This document shows positions 5,492 to 12,853 of a stretch of 38,122 nucleotides of DNA, piece by piece. The stretch's first letter is position 1. Each line of letters begins with the position of its first letter. Source of the stretch: a virus. Where the stretch lies: positions 1-38,122 of the IMG/VR virus record IMGVR_UViG_3300025815_002358, one strand, 5' to 3'. A model generated the notes under the pieces. It saw only the letters and a program-made list of their open reading frames with translations. It searched no databases and had not been told where the DNA came from. Made by a program: the position numbers and the translations under genes.

Positions 5492-6334
5492 TTACTTGTG
5501 ATTGTTATAAATGTATTCTAATGCCTTGTTGATATGGACATTACCTTTGCCAAGTTCCCGGGCCATGAAAAATATAGGCAATGGACGCATACGACAGAGC
5601 CTGCAGATGTGATCATAATGTTCACCGTACTTCTTCCACATGTAATCTAGATCATGCTGTTGCAGATAGTTCAGACCGATTTCGATGAGTGTTCTAGGTA
5701 CGATGTTTTTATTGTTTTGTATAGACACAGCGTCATGGATGTGCTCCTTGCTCAACCTGATTCCGATTCTGTTCTTTGACAGACTGAAAGGTTTGCTGAG
5801 ACTGGTTGCCACGGTCTTGATGCAAGGAGAAGAAAGGTCCACGCTGAGTCCTTTACTGATAGGCCACCATGCCATGTCCAAGTGCAATGAGCAGTGTCTT
5901 TTTTCTGCTATCTCTGTTACGGTCTCTAGTAAGCCAGGCACGTCACAACTGTGTGCCTGTGGGACACTTACCAACAGGTGACTGTTGTTGGGTATGTCCT
6001 CCGCGGAGATCTGATTGTTGTGTCCTAGGCTTTTGTGATAACTGAATTCGTTCTCAAACACAAAAAAATTGTTCGGATGACTTTGATACAAGTTGTCGAT
6101 GTATTGTGTGCAACCTATCACTGTTTGCACGTCCTTGAAAAGTTCTAGTCCGATCAAGCGGCTCAACGGGTACGCAACCAACTTTTCTAAAAATAATTTT
6201 TCAAACTCTTTTTTAACCTCAGAATACTGCTTATTTCCAAAATCGGATAGTTCTGTTTTGTTGTGTATGTCCTCTTCGCTCCACGACTCTGCAGGAGTGT
6301 TGTCAATCAGTTGTTTGATTAGTTGTCTTGACAT
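5492..6334 (-). CDS. PLP-dependent (aminotransferase-fold) enzyme-like protein
   Basis: 280 aa, shorter than the 380-400 typical of fold-type I aminotransferases. The large-domain signature is visible in order: a glycine turn (GCTQYIDNLY, about 74-83), an aromatic strand region, Asp153 in LHLDMAWW (would pair with the PLP ring nitrogen), and Lys181 in SLSKPFSLSKNRIGIRL (would form the Schiff base), followed by Arg residues of the phosphate site. The N-terminal arm and much of the small domain are reduced. The fold assignment rests on motif spacing; the substrate is unknown. It ends against the tRNA cluster and is divergent from the oxygenase gene at 6375. A sugar aminotransferase role would fit the glycan genes but is inference. 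Confidence 0.55.
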   Translation of the reverse strand: MSRQLIKQLIDNTPAESWSEEDIHNKTELSDFGNKQYSEVKKEFEKLFLEKLVAYPLSRLIGLELFKDVQTVIGCTQYIDNLYQSHPNNFFVFENEFSYHKSLGHNNQISAEDIPNNSHLLVSVPQAHSCDVPGLLETVTEIAEKRHCSLHLDMAWWPISKGLSVDLSSPCIKTVATSLSKPFSLSKNRIGIRLSKEHIHDAVSIQNNKNIVPRTLIEIGLNYLQQHDLDYMWKKYGEHYDHICRLCRMRPLPIFFMARELGKGNVHINKALEYIYNNHK

Positions 6335-6359
6335 GTTTTTTTAAGGCAAATTATTTAAC

Positions 6360-6367
6360 GGTAAATA
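6360..6367 (+). promoter_or_regulatory. late-type box GGTAAATA
   Basis: GGTAAATA ends 7 nt before the GTG at 6375, the same spacing as other candidate leaderless starts. Just upstream, on the other strand, GTTAAATA faces the gene starting at 6334. Confidence 0.35.
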
Positions 6368-6374
6368 TTTTGCA

Positions 6375-6977
6375 GTGGAATATTTTTTTTCAAAGAGTGA
6401 CGTGTTGTCTAAGAAAGCGGTGGATGGATTGGAACATACACTAGAAAAGTTTATAGCAACCAAAAAACCAACAGAGCACATCTTACCAGATTTACAGTAC
6501 GGCATAGAATACGAACACATCAGAAACATAGTGAGTGACAGTGTAGAAAAATTGATAGGTCCTCACAGATCTCCTGGATGTTTCTTGCAGAGGAGTTTCA
6601 AACCACTTCCTATACATTCAGATTGGCCCAACAATCAAGATGCAGACGATGACCACGAACCCTATTGTGCTGTGCTTTTTCCGTTACGCTTCGACGGCCC
6701 GTGCTCCACTGTGGTGTTCCCGGAGACATCAAAAACCAAGCACCTGGACGAAAACGCACAAAAGAAAAACCACCAATATAGTACACAAGAACAAAAGATG
6801 CTGGGACACATAAGACCCGAATACCTAAACAGGGTGAGTAAACCAAAAAGCATCAAATGGAACGTGGGCGATGCCATTGTGTGGCGCCGAGAGCATCTAC
6901 ACTGTTCAGACAACTTTCCAGACTATGGAACAACATTCAAAGACAGTTTAGTGTTATTCACTACAAAAGCAAAATGA
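6375..6977 (+). CDS. Fe(II)/2-oxoglutarate-type oxygenase, 200 aa
   Basis: A double-stranded beta-helix (cupin-like) oxygenase. The metal triad appears as His81-x-Asp83 in PIHSDW and a distal His (174 or 176) in REHLHCSDN. A basic residue suited to bind 2-oxoglutarate follows (Lys189 in FKDSLVLF). Enzymes of this type hydroxylate proteins, sugars or small molecules; the substrate is not deducible. The GTG start is taken because a TAAATA box ends 7 nt before it and no in-frame ATG lies nearby. The stop overlaps the next ATG (ATGA), starting a three-gene coupled operon. Confidence 0.65.
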   Translation: MEYFFSKSDVLSKKAVDGLEHTLEKFIATKKPTEHILPDLQYGIEYEHIRNIVSDSVEKLIGPHRSPGCFLQRSFKPLPIHSDWPNNQDADDDHEPYCAVLFPLRFDGPCSTVVFPETSKTKHLDENAQKKNHQYSTQEQKMLGHIRPEYLNRVSKPKSIKWNVGDAIVWRREHLHCSDNFPDYGTTFKDSLVLFTTKAK

Positions 6978-7276
6978 AACGATTTTATTCCATAAGGCTT
7001 AAACACTACCGAGAGTTCATACCCACAGCAGTGGCACAGCAGATGCTCAAAGAGGAATCCCCAATGATCCGATATCTTAACAACAACGGTGCTCTAGAGT
7101 TCAAATTCATCAAGTCACGCAACAGGCTAGACCTCTACGCGGACGAGAAGTATCTCATGCTGGCCAAGATGAAGTACAAGGACGTGTTTGAGAACCGTGC
7201 CAGGATGGGATTCATGGAACTGTACATCAGTAGGTTGATCAAGAAGAAGTTGTCATTAGCAAGAGGTAGCTCATGA
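6974..7276 (+). CDS. hypothetical basic protein, 100 aa
   Basis: ATG at 6974 overlaps the preceding stop (ATGA), and its own stop overlaps the next ATG at 7273 the same way. This decides the start; the longer upstream frame is a shadow of the oxygenase. The protein begins MKRFYSIRLKHYREF and is rich in Lys and Arg, with a predicted helical C-terminus (YISRLIKKKLSLARG). No family is recognised. Tight coupling suggests a role with the oxygenase and the SGNH protein. Confidence 0.65.
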   Translation: MKRFYSIRLKHYREFIPTAVAQQMLKEESPMIRYLNNNGALEFKFIKSRNRLDLYADEKYLMLAKMKYKDVFENRARMGFMELYISRLIKKKLSLARGSS

Positions 7277-7959
7277 AGTACGGTTTGTATTCTGACAACG
7301 ATCTAAAAACCTTTGAGCAATGGCCGTTCCGTTGTCCATCGTGGGATCCGATGCCGGATGGCAAGAAGAACGTGGTGATACTGGGTTGTTCACACACCTG
7401 GGGGGTGGGACTGGAACCCAACGAGACCTGGGCACACCATGTGAGCCAACACAACACAGATAGGTTGAGATACTGGAATCTTGGACAGCCCGGCGCTGGC
7501 CCGGAGACAGTGGTCCGGATACTTTACTCATGCGAGAAGGTCATAAACCCTAGTATAATAATAGTGATGTGGCCCGAGATGAGTCGTAGGGAACGACTCG
7601 AAGACTTAGCTCTCAACCTCCTAGGTACCGATGAGAAACTGCGTTATGAAAATCACAAGACCGACCTCAACAACTTCCTCAAGAGTGTTTTCTTTCTGGA
7701 GAAGTATGCAGAAAAAAATCAGTGCAAGACCTTCCATTGTTTCGCTGACCACTACCATGATTTCCGTACTCCAGGGAACGCACCTGCGTTACTGGAAGAC
7801 TACACCCTGAAGAACTGCTGGCCACACTGGGATAGTTTCGAAGCAAGGGAGAGATTTGATAAGCCGAGCCGTGCGCGTGATGGTCAGCACTATGGCATGG
7901 AACACCACGAGAGGTTCGCCCGACTGTTCCTGGGTAAGTTCGGTCAGAAGTTGAGATAA
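7273..7959 (+). CDS. SGNH/GDSL-hydrolase-like protein, 228 aa
   Basis: Block I of the SGNH fold appears as VVILGCSHTWG with the nucleophile Ser40. A glycine block follows (NLGQPGAGPET), then a long helical middle, and a C-terminal block V-like DGQHYGMEHH with Asp203 and His206 as the remaining catalytic residues. The family includes esterases and carbohydrate O-acetyl-hydrolases or transferases. Removing or adding acyl groups on a surface glycan would match the neighbouring genes, but that is inference. It is the last gene of a coupled plus-strand operon; its 3' end overlaps the convergent radical SAM gene by 16 nt. Confidence 0.6.
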   Translation: MKYGLYSDNDLKTFEQWPFRCPSWDPMPDGKKNVVILGCSHTWGVGLEPNETWAHHVSQHNTDRLRYWNLGQPGAGPETVVRILYSCEKVINPSIIIVMWPEMSRRERLEDLALNLLGTDEKLRYENHKTDLNNFLKSVFFLEKYAEKNQCKTFHCFADHYHDFRTPGNAPALLEDYTLKNCWPHWDSFEARERFDKPSRARDGQHYGMEHHERFARLFLGKFGQKLR

Positions 7960-8930
7960 TCTTTTATATCTATTCCGCGCAAGGAGTCCTGTCGACTGAT
8001 AAATTCGTTCAGTTGTTGTGTGTTGTCCTCGTCTACTGCAATTTCATCGGGGGATATCTGTTTGGCCGTTAGTGTAAACTGATTTGTGTAACGCACATTT
8101 AATACACTTGGACTGTGCAAGAAAGCCCAGTCGTGTGGTATGCCCTTGTTCTTGGCGAAGTTTATTATGTCAGGTAACGTCTTTACATTGAAACAACTCA
8201 CCGTTGTCCACATATCTATTTGTAGCAGTCTGTAGGTCTTCTGTAGTTGTTGATATGCCTCGACTGTTTTTTTATAGTCATGCCACTTGATCGGCCACCT
8301 TGTGTAGTCATGGACATCACCTATGCCGTCCAGACTCATGGTCACGATGACCATGATGCCTTTCTTTAGAACATCCTCTATTTCGGTAATCATCCTGGAG
8401 CCATTCGTGTTCATCCTCACAATCTTAACATTGTCTGGTAACTCCCGCAACATCTTTTTATAGTTCCTACTAGCGGTCGGCTCTCCTCCGTTGACATCTA
8501 TTTCTAATATCCTCTGTTGTGGGAATGTTTTTAGAACCCCATAATTATCTACTCGGGGATATTGTTTTGATGAAAGGCTTCCGATCTTCGTGCTCAATCC
8601 AGCATTGCACGATTGGCATGCGCTGTTACACACATTGTCCAGCACTCCGCCTATTATGAGATAATCGTCTCTTATGGGTCTTAACAGGGTGTGTCTTTTG
8701 ACACTGTTGGTCCTTATACTTTCACCTTTTGTCTCCTCGGACTGCTTACATCTCAGACACTCCCGGGGCCATTGTCCATTAGACATTTTGTCTTCTATAT
8801 TTTTTAACCAATCACTATTTTCCATTTCTTCGTAACTTTTAAAACCTCTGTCAGTGATCATGTGCCCACACTTGCCCACTGTGCCGTTTTGATTCAGTCT
8901 GGCAAAGTGTCTCAGCCTAGGACAGAACAT
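7944..8930 (-). CDS. radical SAM protein, N-terminal cysteine cluster
   Basis: 328 aa from the ATG at 8930, chosen over 8948 because AGGAG lies 8 nt upstream of it. The radical SAM iron-sulfur motif CNSACQSC uses Cys101, 105 and 108. The GGEP-type SAM motif is VNGGEPT, and NTNGS and SLDGIGDVHDY strands follow. Extra cysteines before the core (Cys3, 21, 58, 61) resemble a twitch/SPASM auxiliary cluster, but placed N-terminally instead of C-terminally. Such proteins modify peptides or small molecules by radical chemistry; the substrate is unknown. It is the last gene of a minus operon with a sulfotransferase-like protein and an SDR. Confidence 0.8.
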   Translation of the reverse strand: MFCPRLRHFARLNQNGTVGKCGHMITDRGFKSYEEMENSDWLKNIEDKMSNGQWPRECLRCKQSEETKGESIRTNSVKRHTLLRPIRDDYLIIGGVLDNVCNSACQSCNAGLSTKIGSLSSKQYPRVDNYGVLKTFPQQRILEIDVNGGEPTASRNYKKMLRELPDNVKIVRMNTNGSRMITEIEDVLKKGIMVIVTMSLDGIGDVHDYTRWPIKWHDYKKTVEAYQQLQKTYRLLQIDMWTTVSCFNVKTLPDIINFAKNKGIPHDWAFLHSPSVLNVRYTNQFTLTAKQISPDEIAVDEDNTQQLNEFISRQDSLRGIDIKDYLNF

Positions 8931-9441
8931 TTTTGTATCTCCTGACAAGGTCGGGCAAGGATAGAGTTTGACCTAGGTGTTTGATCAGTTTGTAATCAAC
9001 ATCAACGAATGTTGCGCACACAGGCACCTTTATCTTACTTTTACTTTTGTTCTGATGGACGTTGGTTATTTTCTTTATGTGCGTAAACGGACGTAATGTA
9101 ATTTCGCCCCTGTAATATCTGCTCAGGTGAAGAAGCCAGATGTATTGTGGTGCAAAGTGCCTATCGACTAGCTCGCCTGCAGAGATTGCCTGTGATACTT
9201 TGTGAACGTCGAGGCTATTTTCTACACAGTATTGATTTACCCCAGACACAAAACGCTGTTCCGGATCTCTGATCATGACATCTATGTGTCTACACTTTTT
9301 TATCTCGCCATTGATAAATGTGGTGTCACACACTGCGGTGAGAGTGCTCCACCCAACCCTGAATATGGGGTAGACAGTGTGCACCCCGGTCTTGACAACC
9401 AAGCAATCTGTGTTCAACAGTTTGTTCCAGTGTGTCAGCAT
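8917..9441 (-). CDS. small sulfotransferase-like protein, 174 aa
   Basis: Segments in order match the sulfotransferase-2 pattern loosely: an N-terminal VYPIFRVGWSTL where the PAPS-phosphate loop would be, then VMIRDPEQRFVSGVNQY, which resembles the 3'-phosphate-binding R-D/N-P-x-x-R-x-x-S block, and a later DRHFAPQYIWL. The length is short and the first loop lacks the usual lysine/glycine pattern, so activity is uncertain. The ATG directly follows the stop of the SDR gene, and the stop overlaps the radical SAM gene, so all three are coupled. A second, clearer sulfotransferase lies at 25806-26591. Confidence 0.5.
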   Translation of the reverse strand: MLTHWNKLLNTDCLVVKTGVHTVYPIFRVGWSTLTAVCDTTFINGEIKKCRHIDVMIRDPEQRFVSGVNQYCVENSLDVHKVSQAISAGELVDRHFAPQYIWLLHLSRYYRGEITLRPFTHIKKITNVHQNKSKSKIKVPVCATFVDVDYKLIKHLGQTLSLPDLVRRYKNVLS

Positions 9442-9978
9442 TTAGTTCCCTGCAGAGTCTAGTAAAAGTTCTTGTATGTTCTGTTCCATCAACACACCCC
9501 TGACATAGTCCTCGGCAGATATACTGTCGGGATCACTGAATGTCTGGGTGTTTACCTGGCCCGGGCGTATGAGAGTCATTTTTATGTTACTTGGCTGTGA
9601 GTTGAGTTGGTCGTGCGCCAGTTCCAGTGCCATTTTTTGGTTGCGGTACTGCATCGACTCGCGCATGGTCAGTCCGTTGATTGGTTTATCTTCTGTCCAC
9701 TCACAGAGCTGTGTCGAGATGTTCCAGATATGGTGAATTCCTTTGGAGTGTTGCCACCGGTGCCACACCTCGAACAGCAGTTCTGTCTGTGCGTACATGC
9801 TGATCGCGTTGTTGATAAACATGTCGCAAGGTTCTATCAAGGACGCCGTGTGCACCGTCCTTCTGATGTTCTCCCCGTCACTTCGGGATATGCCAACAAT
9901 GTCATGACCTAGATCTTTCAACTGTCTGTGAAATTCTTGTCCGATACCTCTCTTGTGTCCAGTAATGGCTATTTTCAT
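9442..9978 (-). CDS. short-chain dehydrogenase/reductase, 178 aa
   Basis: Classical SDR features: TGHKRGIG near the N-terminus (Gly7, Gly11, Gly13 of the NAD(P) loop), NNA at 56-58, Ser88, the catalytic YxxxK as Tyr111 and Lys115, and RPGQVNT after it. It is shorter than the usual 240-260 aa, with a reduced C-terminal substrate region. It reduces or oxidises a hydroxyl or keto group; the substrate is unknown. First gene of the minus operon that also carries the sulfotransferase-like and radical SAM genes. The 25-bp gap to the divergent oxygenase gene holds a palindromic TATTTAAATA. Confidence 0.8.
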   Translation of the reverse strand: MKIAITGHKRGIGQEFHRQLKDLGHDIVGISRSDGENIRRTVHTASLIEPCDMFINNAISMYAQTELLFEVWHRWQHSKGIHHIWNISTQLCEWTEDKPINGLTMRESMQYRNQKMALELAHDQLNSQPSNIKMTLIRPGQVNTQTFSDPDSISAEDYVRGVLMEQNIQELLLDSAGN

Positions 9979-9987
9979 ATGGAACAG

Positions 9988-9997
9988 TATTTAAATA
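9988..9997. promoter_or_regulatory. bidirectional late-type box TATTTAAATA
   Basis: The palindrome TATTTAAATA presents TTTAAATA on both strands. On the plus strand it ends 6 nt before the ATG at 10004; on the minus strand it ends 9 nt before the ATG at 9978. It could serve both divergent genes. Confidence 0.45.
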
Positions 9998-10003
9998 GGT
10001 ATA

Positions 10004-10486
10004 ATGAAGTCATATCACATACTGGATTGCGACAAACAGCAGAAGATAGCAGACAGTCTTTACGGCTTTTATGTAGGTATAACGGCCAACAGAGAGATCA
10101 AGGACTTCTGGAATCCTCTGTCCAGGGAGGAGATACAACTCTATTTTTCAATACCAAACAATCCCACCAAGCAATGGTTTGACAGTCTAGGACTCAAGGT
10201 CAGGGACATGAGTTTCACCATATGCAATGAGTATATAGGTACCGACATACACAAGGATGAACCTCCTGTCGTGGCCAAAATAAATTTTCCCGTGCTGAAC
10301 ACAGAAGACACCTATAATGTTTGGTTTGATGAATATGCCAATGAGATTGACAGGGTGGAATGTGATAGGCCCATCGTTCTACGCTCAGATATCTTGCACA
10401 CGGTCGAGATAGGCAAAGACTCCAGGTTTCCTAGGATACAATTTAGTTTCTGTTTCTATAACGAACCGCTTCACTTATTAAAGTAG
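10004..10486 (+). CDS. Fe(II)/2-oxoglutarate-type oxygenase-like, 160 aa
   Basis: Compact double-stranded beta-helix pattern: His83-x-Asp85 in DIHKDEPP, then INFPVLN, a distal His132 in SDILHTVE and Arg144 in PRIQFSFCFYN, spaced as iron ligands and a 2-oxoglutarate anchor. There is no obvious SD; the late-type box TTTAAATA ends 6 nt upstream. It is convergent with the radical SAM gene and overlaps it by 44 nt. It differs in sequence from the oxygenase at 6375, so this is not a simple duplication. Substrate unknown. Confidence 0.62.
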   Translation: MKSYHILDCDKQQKIADSLYGFYVGITANREIKDFWNPLSREEIQLYFSIPNNPTKQWFDSLGLKVRDMSFTICNEYIGTDIHKDEPPVVAKINFPVLNTEDTYNVWFDEYANEIDRVECDRPIVLRSDILHTVEIGKDSRFPRIQFSFCFYNEPLHLLK

Positions 10487-11480
10487 GGCATTCGATGAAC
10501 CTATCATCGCGTTTGTGTATACGTGCGATTAGGTTAGACAGGTGCTCCTGATATCCCGGAGTGTCCCAAATGTTCTGCGCACTGAAGTCCGCCATGGTGC
10601 CCCAATCCTCGATCTTGTTCAGCCATACCCTGTCGGCACCGTACTGTTCTCCCAAGTCGACGATGGCATCCATCTCATGGTAATTGTCTCGTTGTACGAC
10701 GAAGTGTAATATGAATCGGAAGCCATGCTTGTGTTTCTGTTCCGCCATACATTCCAATCCTTCGAGTACCTTTTCCCAACGACCGCCGAGTCTCAACTTT
10801 TCATATGTGTGCTTGGTGGCTCCGTCTATGCTGACACCCAACTCTTTTAGGTTACCGATCACATAAGGAACTCGGGCATAGAACTCCTTGAACATCAGTC
10901 CGTTGGTCAGGATGCTGTACTTGATGTTGTCTCGTCGGGGTGTCTGTTCCATGAAGTGCCTGTACACGTGTGATGCGAAAGGATCGCCATCGGATCCCAT
11001 GTGTACCTGTATGGGATGGTCATGGTTGTGTAACCAACCATTTATCCGGTCAGCGAGTCGGATGCCCAGGTCGTACGTCGAACCTTCCTTGTGGAATCGC
11101 ATGCCAGTCCTACAACTGGGACACCTAAGATTGCAACTGTCATCTATAGCGAGCCTCAGGTGCTGTATGCGTTCCGGATGGCCATCCAACACGGCACCTG
11201 ACCTGATGTAAGAACATTGATGTTCGTTGCAGTAACGATACGTGCCGTCCCTGATGCTACCCTGTAGGTGTTGGTGCATAGAACCACCGATGATCTCATC
11301 CAGTGATTTTATCTGTAGGTTGCCTATGCTCTGTGGCAACCATGACTGGCACTCACAGGCAAAACACGATCCCTGCTTGTCTACCAGCACGGTGTCGAAC
11401 GGTCTGGGACACCTGTTGTTTATCCTTAAGTCCTTGGCTGTGTCTATATGGTAATTCTTGAACAGTCGCTGGTTTATCAT
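10443..11480 (-). CDS. radical SAM protein with N-terminal SPASM-like cysteines
   Basis: 345 aa. The radical SAM motif CNLRCPSC uses Cys116, 120 and 123; MGSDGDPF stands where the GGEP motif normally is. SILTNG and LGVSIDGATKHTYE follow in the usual order. The N-terminus has six further cysteines (24, 39, 42, 44, 84, 89) in a pattern like a SPASM domain (CPRPFDTVLVDKQGSCFACEC) placed before the core. Likely a peptide- or sugar-modifying enzyme. The start overlaps the stop of the 55-aa gene upstream (ATGA). Related in architecture to the protein at 7944-8930 but clearly diverged. Confidence 0.8.
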   Translation of the reverse strand: MINQRLFKNYHIDTAKDLRINNRCPRPFDTVLVDKQGSCFACECQSWLPQSIGNLQIKSLDEIIGGSMHQHLQGSIRDGTYRYCNEHQCSYIRSGAVLDGHPERIQHLRLAIDDSCNLRCPSCRTGMRFHKEGSTYDLGIRLADRINGWLHNHDHPIQVHMGSDGDPFASHVYRHFMEQTPRRDNIKYSILTNGLMFKEFYARVPYVIGNLKELGVSIDGATKHTYEKLRLGGRWEKVLEGLECMAEQKHKHGFRFILHFVVQRDNYHEMDAIVDLGEQYGADRVWLNKIEDWGTMADFSAQNIWDTPGYQEHLSNLIARIHKRDDRFIECPTLISEAVRYRNRN

Positions 11481-11644
11481 TTGTTGGGATCTGTGATCAT
11501 GTCCAGGGTGAGCGGTCTGGACTCGTCGGGTTTCTGTGTGGGCATCTGATGAGACTTCCTACGTCGCCTGCGCTGTTCCCGTTCCTGTTGCTTCTGCATC
11601 TTCTTGGCACCTCGAGTGCTCTTGTAGTCGTAGTGTATGCCCAT
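11477..11644 (-). CDS. small basic hypothetical protein, 55 aa
   Basis: Minus-strand frame with ATG at 11644 and a strong SD (GGAGGTGAC). The stop overlaps the start of the radical SAM gene (ATGA), so the two are coupled. The product has a Lys/Gln/Arg-rich core (KKMQKQQEREQRRRRRKS) and a polar C-terminus. A gene this small just before a radical SAM enzyme could encode its peptide substrate, but the sequence lacks the usual Cys- or Gly-rich core of known ribosomal natural product precursors. Function open. Confidence 0.6.
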   Translation of the reverse strand: MGIHYDYKSTRGAKKMQKQQEREQRRRRRKSHQMPTQKPDESRPLTLDMITDPNK

Positions 11645-11664
11645 GATGTCACCTCCGTTCGTTG

Positions 11665-11692
11665 TAATTATTCGTCTGGTACCTCGTGTAAA
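11665..11692 (-). promoter_or_regulatory. possible promoter of the 55-aa/radical SAM operon
   Basis: On the minus strand TTTACA (11687-11692), 16-bp spacer, TAATTA (11665-11670), 20 nt before the ATG at 11644. This leaves a normal leader with an SD. The -10 match is moderate. Confidence 0.4.
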
Positions 11693-11719
11693 AAGTTTAC
11701 CAAATGCAACGATTAAGTG

Positions 11720-11776
11720 TTGCTATTATGATAAATATGCCTTACAATCCAGAGCGATCGCTAGGCCAGTGATCGC
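11720..11776 (+). promoter_or_regulatory. porin promoter and 5' leader hairpin
   Basis: TTGCTA (11720-11725), 17-bp spacer, TACAAT (11743-11748). The predicted leader of about 60 nt starts with a hairpin, GCGATCGCT (11754-11762) and AGTGATCGC (11768-11776), a 9-bp stem with one G-U pair and a 5-nt loop. ATTTTAAT follows, then AAAGGAG at about 11797-11803. The hairpin may stabilise the mRNA or act as an attenuator. Confidence 0.55.
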
Positions 11777-11814
11777 ATTTTAATCATATAGGAATAAAAG
11801 GAGATCAATCTATA

Positions 11815-12753
11815 ATGAAAATCACAAAGAAGAAGACGGCTATAGGTGCGGCGATTATTATCGCACTGATAGTGATCGGTTTCATAATGAAACCCAAGCC
11901 GGCGGAAGCGGCTGACATGGAAGTGTACGGTTCACTTAACTACATGCTTTCCAACAACGAAGATGCCAATGGCGTGTCAACGTCAAAGGCCGAGAACAAT
12001 GGTTCCTCGATAGGAGCGAACTTCTCGCAGAACATCTCAGAGGGCGTTGACGGATTCGCAAAACTGGAAGTGGACATCGACGCGGATGACTCGGGATCGA
12101 ACCCATTTGACTCAAAACTGGCGTTTGCCGGTGTGAACATGGGCACAGCTGGAATCATATCAGCGGGTAGACAGAACTCAGTGTTCAAGGGCGCAGTAAC
12201 ATCTAAGACAGATGTGTTCCCAGAATATGGAAACGGTGCCGCACAGAAACTGTTCAGCAGGGACTCACACACAGTGATCTACTCTAACACTTTTGGTGCG
12301 ATACAGTTAGACAACTTGATCAAAGTGGACGGAACGACCGGTAAGTCAGGTGTTGACGTGTACGAGACAGCGGCCAGCATGGACATCAATGACGCCATGA
12401 ACGTGGGTGTTGCTTACACAGATGACAAGGTCAATGAAGTGACCTACACAGGTGCGGGTTTAACGTATGCTGTGTCGGATGCGACAACAGTGGGTTACAC
12501 GCACACAATCAAGGATGCGGAAACCACCAACCTTACCACAACCGCAAACGAGGTAGTCGCAAGTCACCTAGTGGACGACACGACATACTCGGTAGGTTAC
12601 GGTAAAGTCGAGGACGGTGCCGCGTACACCACAGTTGGAGCCGAGAAGAAGATCGGTGAGAACTTCAGCATGTACGGTGCTTTCGAGATGACTGACCCAG
12701 CGTCTGGCGTAGACACGCAGGATGCCGCGGTTGGAATCAAGTTCACGTTCTAG
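11815..12753 (+). CDS. Gram-negative outer-membrane porin, 312 aa
   Basis: The N-terminus has a lysine-rich n-region (KITKKK), a hydrophobic core (AAIIIALIVIGFI) and a likely signal peptidase site after PAEA (about residue 32). The mature protein opens with MEVYGSLNYMLSN, the first-strand signature of Gram-negative general porins, shows alternating beta-strand patterns with many Asp/Thr/Gly turns, and ends VGIKFTF with a C-terminal phenylalanine, the signal used for assembly into the outer membrane. Length is in the porin range. Strong promoter, structured leader and SD suggest high expression. Possible roles are nutrient entry during infection, receptor masking or replacement of a host porin; all are inference. 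Confidence 0.82.
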   Translation: MKITKKKTAIGAAIIIALIVIGFIMKPKPAEAADMEVYGSLNYMLSNNEDANGVSTSKAENNGSSIGANFSQNISEGVDGFAKLEVDIDADDSGSNPFDSKLAFAGVNMGTAGIISAGRQNSVFKGAVTSKTDVFPEYGNGAAQKLFSRDSHTVIYSNTFGAIQLDNLIKVDGTTGKSGVDVYETAASMDINDAMNVGVAYTDDKVNEVTYTGAGLTYAVSDATTVGYTHTIKDAETTNLTTTANEVVASHLVDDTTYSVGYGKVEDGAAYTTVGAEKKIGENFSMYGAFEMTDPASGVDTQDAAVGIKFTF

Positions 12754-12802
12754 TATAAGCATTGTGGAGCCGGCGGAGATCTGAGAAGGTCAAGGTCGGC
12801 TT

Positions 12803-12835
12803 TACGCTTTTTAACGCTTCGCGTTATTTTCTTTT
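12803..12835. terminator. convergent terminator region
   Basis: AACGC-TTC-GCGTT (12813-12825) makes a 5-bp stem with a 3-nt loop, flanked by T-runs on the plus side (ATTTTCTTTTT) and A-rich sequence on the minus side, so it can end transcription of the porin gene and of the opposing operon. TTTACGC recurs four times between 12801 and 12864, partly inside the opposing gene. Confidence 0.55.
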
Positions 12836-12853
12836 TACGCTATCTTTGGTAAT

